From positions 1-38,127 of the forward strand of contig JBATUR010000103.1 in NCBI GenBank assembly GCA_049671305.1: a stretch of 38,127 nucleotides of DNA, written 5' to 3'. Shown piece by piece: positions 34,471 through 38,127 of the stretch; position 1 is the first letter of the stretch, and each line of letters starts with the position of its first letter. Below the pieces are notes generated by a model that made no database searches, was not told the origin of the DNA, and saw only the letters and a list, made by a program, of their open reading frames with translations. Source of the DNA: CADCTM01 sp049671305 (GTDB lineage: Bacteria; Cyanobacteriota; Cyanobacteriia; Cyanobacteriales; Coleofasciculaceae). Position numbers and translations under genes: made by a program.

Positions 34471-34656
34471 ATGCGTTGGATCTCACCAACTTTTGTAACT
34501 TTGGCTATTTTATTTGAACCGATTTGTTCTAGTATTCTCGGTTATTTAATTTTCCAAGAAGTACCAGGTTTATTTGTCTTAATTGGTGCAATTATCATGC
34601 TAGCGGGGGTAGCTTTGGCTATTTTGGGAGCAAAACAAAAGCCTGCAACTAACTAA
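34471..34656 (+). pseudogene. 3' remnant of an EamA/DMT-family transporter
   Basis: The frame codes for SPTFVTLAILFEPICSSILG (in part), then LIFQEVPGLFVLIGAIIMLA. This corresponds to the last two membrane helices of EamA drug/metabolite exporters, which are normally about 300 aa with ten helices. The preceding eight helices are missing, and upstream sequence is repeats, not coding. It is therefore most likely a truncated relic with a chance ATG. Confidence 0.7.
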
Positions 34657-34658
34657 AA

Positions 34659-35117
34659 TTAAGGCTGGGTTGCTTCTGTAGATGATGTTTCTAATTCAGA
34701 ATTAGCAAATCCTTTTTGTATCCAGTTAGTAAAAATGTGAGATAGTAAACCCATTGGTCCTGCAAATAGACACAAAGCTAGAGAATGAATTGTCCAAACA
34801 CCAGTTTTTTGACCTTGCCAATAAATCCAACGTCCTACAAATAAATCCATAACTAAAAAATGAATCCATCCCGTCGCTGTCGCTTTTTCATCAGAAAAAA
34901 ACTTGGCAAGATCAGCTAATTGAGGATTTGATAAAGCTGCAGCGTTTTCGGGAGTAATACTACTAACAAACAAATAAATATATAACGCTGACAAAGCAAT
35001 GAAAGGTAGATAAGATTCCATAACTTTTCGGGTAATACCCCAGTTGGGTAACAAAATCATCAGCGCCCAAAAAGGTAAAACGAAGACATTGGCGATATCA
35101 AATAATTGAGCAATCAT
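34659..35117 (-). CDS. ABA4-like family protein (DUF4281)
   Basis: The 152-aa membrane protein has about four helices. Its pattern matches my recall of the ABA4-like family: FVLPFWALMILLPNW near the start, SDEKATATGWIHFLVMDLFV and GRWIYWQGQK in the middle, and GPMGLLSHI near the end. In plants ABA4 is needed to make neoxanthin, a xanthophyll. Cyanobacterial homologues have been linked to carotenoid metabolism, but the activity here is not shown. It ends 2 bp after the EamA remnant on the opposite strand and starts 86 bp from the divergent acylphosphatase. Confidence 0.82.
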   Translation of the reverse strand: MIAQLFDIANVFVLPFWALMILLPNWGITRKVMESYLPFIALSALYIYLFVSSITPENAAALSNPQLADLAKFFSDEKATATGWIHFLVMDLFVGRWIYWQGQKTGVWTIHSLALCLFAGPMGLLSHIFTNWIQKGFANSELETSSTEATQP

Positions 35118-35203
35118 TTCAGCACTTGTATAGGAAATTTAAAGCTTGACTATTGGTGATTCTACTAGAATTTGATTGGATGTTATCAAGATTAGACGGG
35201 TTC

Positions 35204-35500
35204 ATGCAAAATCTATCCAGATCAGAGGCACAAATTCGCGCTCATGTTTTCGTTTCTGGTAAAGTTCAAGGTGTCGGTTATCGCTTTTCGGCTTTGGATG
35301 AAGCGCGACGATTAGGTATTAATGGTTGGGTGAAAAATTTACTGGATAGACGTGTGGAAGCGGTTTTTGAGGGCAGTAAAGCGGTTGTTGAGGAGATGAT
35401 TGAATGGTGTAATCAAGGACCACCTGGCGCTGTGGTACAAGATGTGATGGTTGAGTATGAAACGCCGCAAGGATTGCAAGGGTTTGAAACGCGCCGATGA
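35204..35500 (+). CDS. acyP: Acylphosphatase
   Basis: Starting at MQNLSRSEAQIRAHVFVSG (98 aa), the protein has the family signature GKVQGVGYRFSALDEARRLG, containing the phosphate-binding loop and catalytic Arg. NGWVKNL follows with the catalytic Asn. The enzyme hydrolyses carboxyl-phosphate bonds such as in 1,3-bisphosphoglycerate. An ATG at 35153 would add 17 residues with no conservation, so I prefer the one at 35204. It is divergent from the ABA4-like gene and convergent with the desaturase, with a hairpin between. Confidence 0.92.
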   Translation: MQNLSRSEAQIRAHVFVSGKVQGVGYRFSALDEARRLGINGWVKNLLDRRVEAVFEGSKAVVEEMIEWCNQGPPGAVVQDVMVEYETPQGLQGFETRR

Positions 35501-35527
35501 GGTGTTTAATTAATCTAAAAAGCTGAA

Positions 35528-35566
35528 AAATGCGATGCTGTAGACTATCCTACGAACATCGCATTT
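35528..35566. terminator. Bidirectional hairpin between acylphosphatase and desaturase genes
   Basis: AAATGCGATG and CATCGCATTT pair perfectly (10 bp) around a 19-base loop with further weak pairing. T-rich sequence follows on the plus strand and A-rich sequence precedes it, so it can serve both convergent genes. Confidence 0.75.
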
Positions 35567-35585
35567 ATTTAATTAAGCTACCAAC

Positions 35586-36422
35586 TTATTTAGACGGCAT
35601 AACTACTTTCTTAGCTAAACCCAGACTTCTTAAAACTTGAATTGACCACCAAGTAACATCCACTTCCCACCATTTCAGTCCTGCTGGGGCAACATTAGGA
35701 TGAGCATGATGATTATTGTGCCAACCTTCTCCATAAGTCAAGAGCGCCGCCCACCAAAGGTTGCGTGATCCGTCTTCTACGTCAAAGCTTTGATAACCAC
35801 GCATATGACTTGCTGAGTTAATCAACCAAGTGCTATGCCAAAGTACAACTGCCCGGAAAAAGACAGCCCAGAAGACATAAGACCATCCACCTAATGCATA
35901 AAGTAGTATAGCAACGGGAACTTGCAGTATTAAGAAATTACGATCAAGCCAGCGATAATAAGGATCTCTTGCTAAATCGGGTGCAGCTTTGCGATTTGCT
36001 TCTGGGTCAAAAAACTCTTTTTTGGAGTAGAAAATCCACATCATGTGACTCCACCAAAACCCTTTGTTTGCAGAGTAGGGGTCTTTTTCATCATCTTCGG
36101 TAAAGGCATGATGCAAACGGTGATTTGCTACCCAAAAAATTGGTCCACCTTGCAGCGCTAAAGCTCCAATGGTGGCGATGATATACTCCAACCACTTGGG
36201 TACTTGAAAACTACGATGGGTTAACATTCGGTGATACCCCAAACAAATGCCAATGCTGCCAAATAACCAGTGCAGAAAGATTGTAACTCCTAATGCTGAC
36301 CAGGAGAAAAACCAAGGAGCAAGCAGTGCCAAGGCGTGAATTGTGCCGAAAAAGCCGACGCTGACCCAGTTTAGCGGAAGTGTTGGTTTGCTTTCGATGG
36401 CAGCAGGCAGTTGGTTGGTCAT
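35586..36422 (-). CDS. desC: Acyl-lipid delta-9 fatty acid desaturase
   Basis: This di-iron membrane desaturase (about 278 aa from MTNQLPAAIES) puts the first double bond at carbon 9 of membrane-lipid acyl chains, using ferredoxin electrons. All three histidine boxes are present: HRMLTH, HRLHHAFTED and HNNHHAHP. Hydrophobic helices flank the first and third boxes. The longer ATG at 36470 would overlap the upstream palindrome and adds a non-conserved stretch, so I choose 36422. It is divergent from a TetR-family gene, with two matching palindromes in the promoter region, suggesting direct control by that regulator. Confidence 0.93.
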   Translation of the reverse strand: MTNQLPAAIESKPTLPLNWVSVGFFGTIHALALLAPWFFSWSALGVTIFLHWLFGSIGICLGYHRMLTHRSFQVPKWLEYIIATIGALALQGGPIFWVANHRLHHAFTEDDEKDPYSANKGFWWSHMMWIFYSKKEFFDPEANRKAAPDLARDPYYRWLDRNFLILQVPVAILLYALGGWSYVFWAVFFRAVVLWHSTWLINSASHMRGYQSFDVEDGSRNLWWAALLTYGEGWHNNHHAHPNVAPAGLKWWEVDVTWWSIQVLRSLGLAKKVVMPSK

Positions 36423-36463
36423 ATATCTTTTCTCTATGGTAGAGATGATCGGTAGGGAGATAA

Positions 36464-36530
36464 AGTGCAAGCGTTACTTGCACTCTCTTATACTAGCGAC
36501 GCTGGCTGATAAATGCAAGTAACACTTACA
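36464..36530. promoter_or_regulatory. Twin palindromic operator-like sites between desC and the TetR gene
   Basis: TGCAAGCGTTACTTGCA (36466-36482), read on the minus strand as TGCAAGTAACGCTTGCA, matches TGCAAGTAACACTTACA (36514-36530) at 15 of 17 bases. The centres are 48 bp apart. Between them lies a TATACT (36489-36494) that could be a -10 box. Each site is near the start of one divergent gene. This is a typical layout for a TetR repressor that controls itself and its neighbour. Binding is inferred. Confidence 0.7.
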
Positions 36531-36541
36531 TATTAACTTTT

Positions 36542-37777
36542 ATGTCTCGATCTTCTACTAGAGCGCGATTAATCAAGGCAGCGCTAGAGTTGTTTAGCTC
36601 TCAAGGCGTTACCGAGACGACAACCAAGGCAATTGCTGAATTAGCACAAGTCAATGAGGTGACGCTATTTCGGCAGTTTGGCAATAAGCAAGGTTTGCTC
36701 TTGGCAGTAATTGAAGACTCGGCGGTATTTACCGACTTGGGTGAATCTTTGAGTCGCCAACTGAGTCAGACAACTCAGATAGATGAGGCGCTGAAAAACT
36801 ATGCAAGCGATCGCCTACAAGTGTTGCAACAAATCCCTGAACTCTTACGCTCGGTAGTCGGTGAAGCGGGACAATATACACTTTTAAATCGCCAAGCTTT
36901 AGGTAGAGGTATTACTCAGGCAAATCGTGCCGCAGCCGATTATTTGGGAGCAGTAATTGAGCGAGAACAACTACATTTACGTTTACCAGCAAAAAAATTA
37001 GCAAGCTTGCTTAATGGTATATTATTTGGCTATTTGGTAATTGAATTAACTAGTGAGTTTCATGAGCTTTGGCAGAATCAAGAGGAGTTTTTAGAAAGTT
37101 TGGTAGAACTCTTTTTACATGGAGCTATTTCACAAAATAATCAAACTTCTGTTAATTCTAGTTCAAATCAAATATCTACATTAACAAGAGGGGATGATAA
37201 GCAAAAAATCGATGATTTACCTGCGTCTTTGGTTCACTCAATTCTACAACAGGCAAAAAAACAAGGCTTACAAGGTTATGCTTTAGCTTATGTATTATTT
37301 GGTACTGGCTTAAGCCGTGAAGAAGTGGTTAACTTAGAAAGAAACCATCAAATTACTGACCACAATCAGCATATTTTACAAGTTAGACAAGGAGCGATTC
37401 GACAAGTTCCTGTCAATCAATGGATTATGGGAAAACGCTATGGATCTTATACCAAAAATCCTTTGACTCAATGGCTAAAAAGCCGTAAGGATAATAATCC
37501 TGCTTTGTTTTTAAATGAAATGAGCCAACCGATGTCAGCAACGGAATTAGCTACTTGGTGGCAGGAATTAACTTCAGAATTTTTAACTACTGAAAATCAA
37601 CCATTATCAATTGAGCAAGCAAGGCAAACTTGGTGTGTGGAAATGTTGAGCAAAGGTATCGAGTTAGAAGATTTAAGCATACTTAGTGGCTTAGATTTGT
37701 GGCAGTTACAACCATATTTGGAAAGAGCGAAAGAAAAGGCTGCTTTAGAACGAGCAGTCCGCCTTGATCGCAAATAG
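36542..37777 (+). CDS. TetR-family regulator fused to a tyrosine-recombinase-like domain
   Basis: Residues 1-55 are a TetR helix-turn-helix (TTKAIAELAQVNEVTLFRQF). Residues about 56-205 are the usual TetR ligand/dimer domain, so a normal TetR would end near residue 205. After a Ser/Asn-rich linker a further 185 residues follow. They read like a tyrosine-recombinase core: FGTGLSREEVVNLE (254 onward) for the TGLR box, QVRQGAIRQVPVNQW for the GKGxKxRxVP strand, IEQARQTWCVEMLSKGIELE (340-370) for the HxLRH helix, and LSGLDLWQLQPYLERA for the LGH...Y end. The catalytic Arg, His and Tyr are not in place, so it would be inactive and perhaps used for DNA or protein contact. It is divergent from desC and 11 bp after a twin operator. 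Confidence 0.75.
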   Translation: MSRSSTRARLIKAALELFSSQGVTETTTKAIAELAQVNEVTLFRQFGNKQGLLLAVIEDSAVFTDLGESLSRQLSQTTQIDEALKNYASDRLQVLQQIPELLRSVVGEAGQYTLLNRQALGRGITQANRAAADYLGAVIEREQLHLRLPAKKLASLLNGILFGYLVIELTSEFHELWQNQEEFLESLVELFLHGAISQNNQTSVNSSSNQISTLTRGDDKQKIDDLPASLVHSILQQAKKQGLQGYALAYVLFGTGLSREEVVNLERNHQITDHNQHILQVRQGAIRQVPVNQWIMGKRYGSYTKNPLTQWLKSRKDNNPALFLNEMSQPMSATELATWWQELTSEFLTTENQPLSIEQARQTWCVEMLSKGIELEDLSILSGLDLWQLQPYLERAKEKAALERAVRLDRK

Positions 37778-37784
37778 CAATTGC

Positions 37785-38030
37785 TTAAAATTCAACATCT
37801 TCATTTAAGGTTTCAATTAATAAATCCATTTGTTGTTGATGTTTTTGTAAAAATACATCACATTGGTTTAAGTATTTAACAGCGGCTGCATAGCGCTCAA
37901 AAACCTCAGCTAGGGGCAATTCTCCGGCTTCTATTTGCTCAAGAATTGCTTCAACTTCAACTACGGTTGCTTCATAGTTCCAGTCGTTTTTTTGTGAATA
38001 TTTAGATTGTTTAGAACCTGATTTAGTCAT
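37785..38030 (-). CDS. xseB: Exodeoxyribonuclease VII small subunit
   Basis: The 81-aa protein has the XseB helical hairpin: NYEATVVEVEAILEQIEAGE, LPLAEVFERYAAAVKYLNQC and a final coiled coil to EDVEF. It binds the large XseA subunit to form an exonuclease that degrades single-stranded DNA from both ends. It lies 31 bp downstream of the xseA stop. It is convergent with the TetR gene, with only 7 bp between stops. Confidence 0.93.
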   Translation of the reverse strand: MTKSGSKQSKYSQKNDWNYEATVVEVEAILEQIEAGELPLAEVFERYAAAVKYLNQCDVFLQKHQQQMDLLIETLNEDVEF

Positions 38031-38061
38031 AATTAATATTAAAATTAGTACTAATTTTTAG

Positions 38062-38127
38062 TTAGTCCAGCTCTGTAACTTTCACTTTAACTTCTCCTTC
38101 ACCTAACTGAATTTGTAATTCTTGTCC
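38062..38127 (-). CDS. xseA: Exodeoxyribonuclease VII large subunit, 3' end only
   Basis: The last 21 codons and stop are in the window: GQELQIQLGEGEVKVKVTEL plus D. The GxxLxIxLxEGEVxxxV pattern is the C-terminal strand pair of XseA, and the position just before xseB supports it. The rest is beyond the right edge. Confidence 0.75.
   Translation of the reverse strand, partial: GQELQIQLGEGEVKVKVTELD

Noticed and set aside
1..38127. Search for tRNA, rRNA, CRISPR arrays or complete insertion sequences
   Set aside because: No cloverleaf, rRNA signature, regular repeat-spacer array or intact transposase was found by eye. Faint cases could be missed.

Overview
The window is chromosomal DNA from a cyanobacterium. 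It carries the cyanobacterial atp gene cluster (a, c, b', b, delta, alpha, gamma, with beta and epsilon elsewhere) and an allophycocyanin core operon (apcE-apcA-apcB-apcC). It also has cyanobacterial families such as DUF3326, DUF1823, an ABA4-like protein, Uma2 nucleases and TPR-CHAT proteins, plus frequent GCGATCGC (HIP1) octamers. The four-repeat ApcE implies a pentacylindrical phycobilisome core, as in Nostoc-type and other filamentous or large-genome cyanobacteria. The species cannot be fixed from the sequence alone.

Layout. 1-2400: a 5'-truncated NACHT NTPase ending in pentapeptide repeats, coded by about 28 tandem 15-bp units. 2401-2975: a decayed GRDP-like gene. 2976-4811 (-): a tight three-gene run (63-aa protein, DUF3326 protein, CPBP membrane protease). 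4939-5871 (+): a secreted trypsin-like protease. 6037-13437 (-): atp1-a-c-b'-b-delta-alpha-gamma, followed 24 bp later by a Nudix hydrolase and then a [2Fe-2S] ferredoxin. 13438-14156: a decayed region with a caspase-like remnant. 14157-16298 (-): a TPR-CHAT protease. 16371-17796: two divergent Uma2 nucleases. 17849-19048 (-): a methyltransferase. 19408-24926 (+): apcE, apcA, apcB, apcC. 25105-26325 (+): ftsW. 26506-31246 (-): a small secreted protein, bioF with a tiny overlapping downstream ORF, a 73-aa protein, a TPR protein, a disordered protein and a DUF1823 protein. 31335-34175 (-): a second, larger TPR-CHAT protein. 34176-34658: palindromic repeats and an EamA-transporter remnant. 34659-38127: ABA4-like protein (-), acylphosphatase (+), a delta-9 desaturase (-) divergent from an unusual TetR regulator (+), then xseB and the 3' end of xseA (-).

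The housekeeping blocks work as known units: proton-driven ATP synthesis, phycobilisome core assembly, biotin synthesis, septal cell-wall synthesis and membrane-lipid desaturation. The accessory parts contain NTPase, CHAT and caspase-like proteins of the kind linked to conflict or cell-death responses.

The most novel-looking item is at 36464-37777. A TetR-type DNA-binding domain is fused to what reads as a catalytically dead tyrosine-recombinase core. The gene is divergent from the desaturase, and two near-identical 17-bp palindromes lie between them. A second structural item is a predicted three-way-junction RNA between apcB and apcC.
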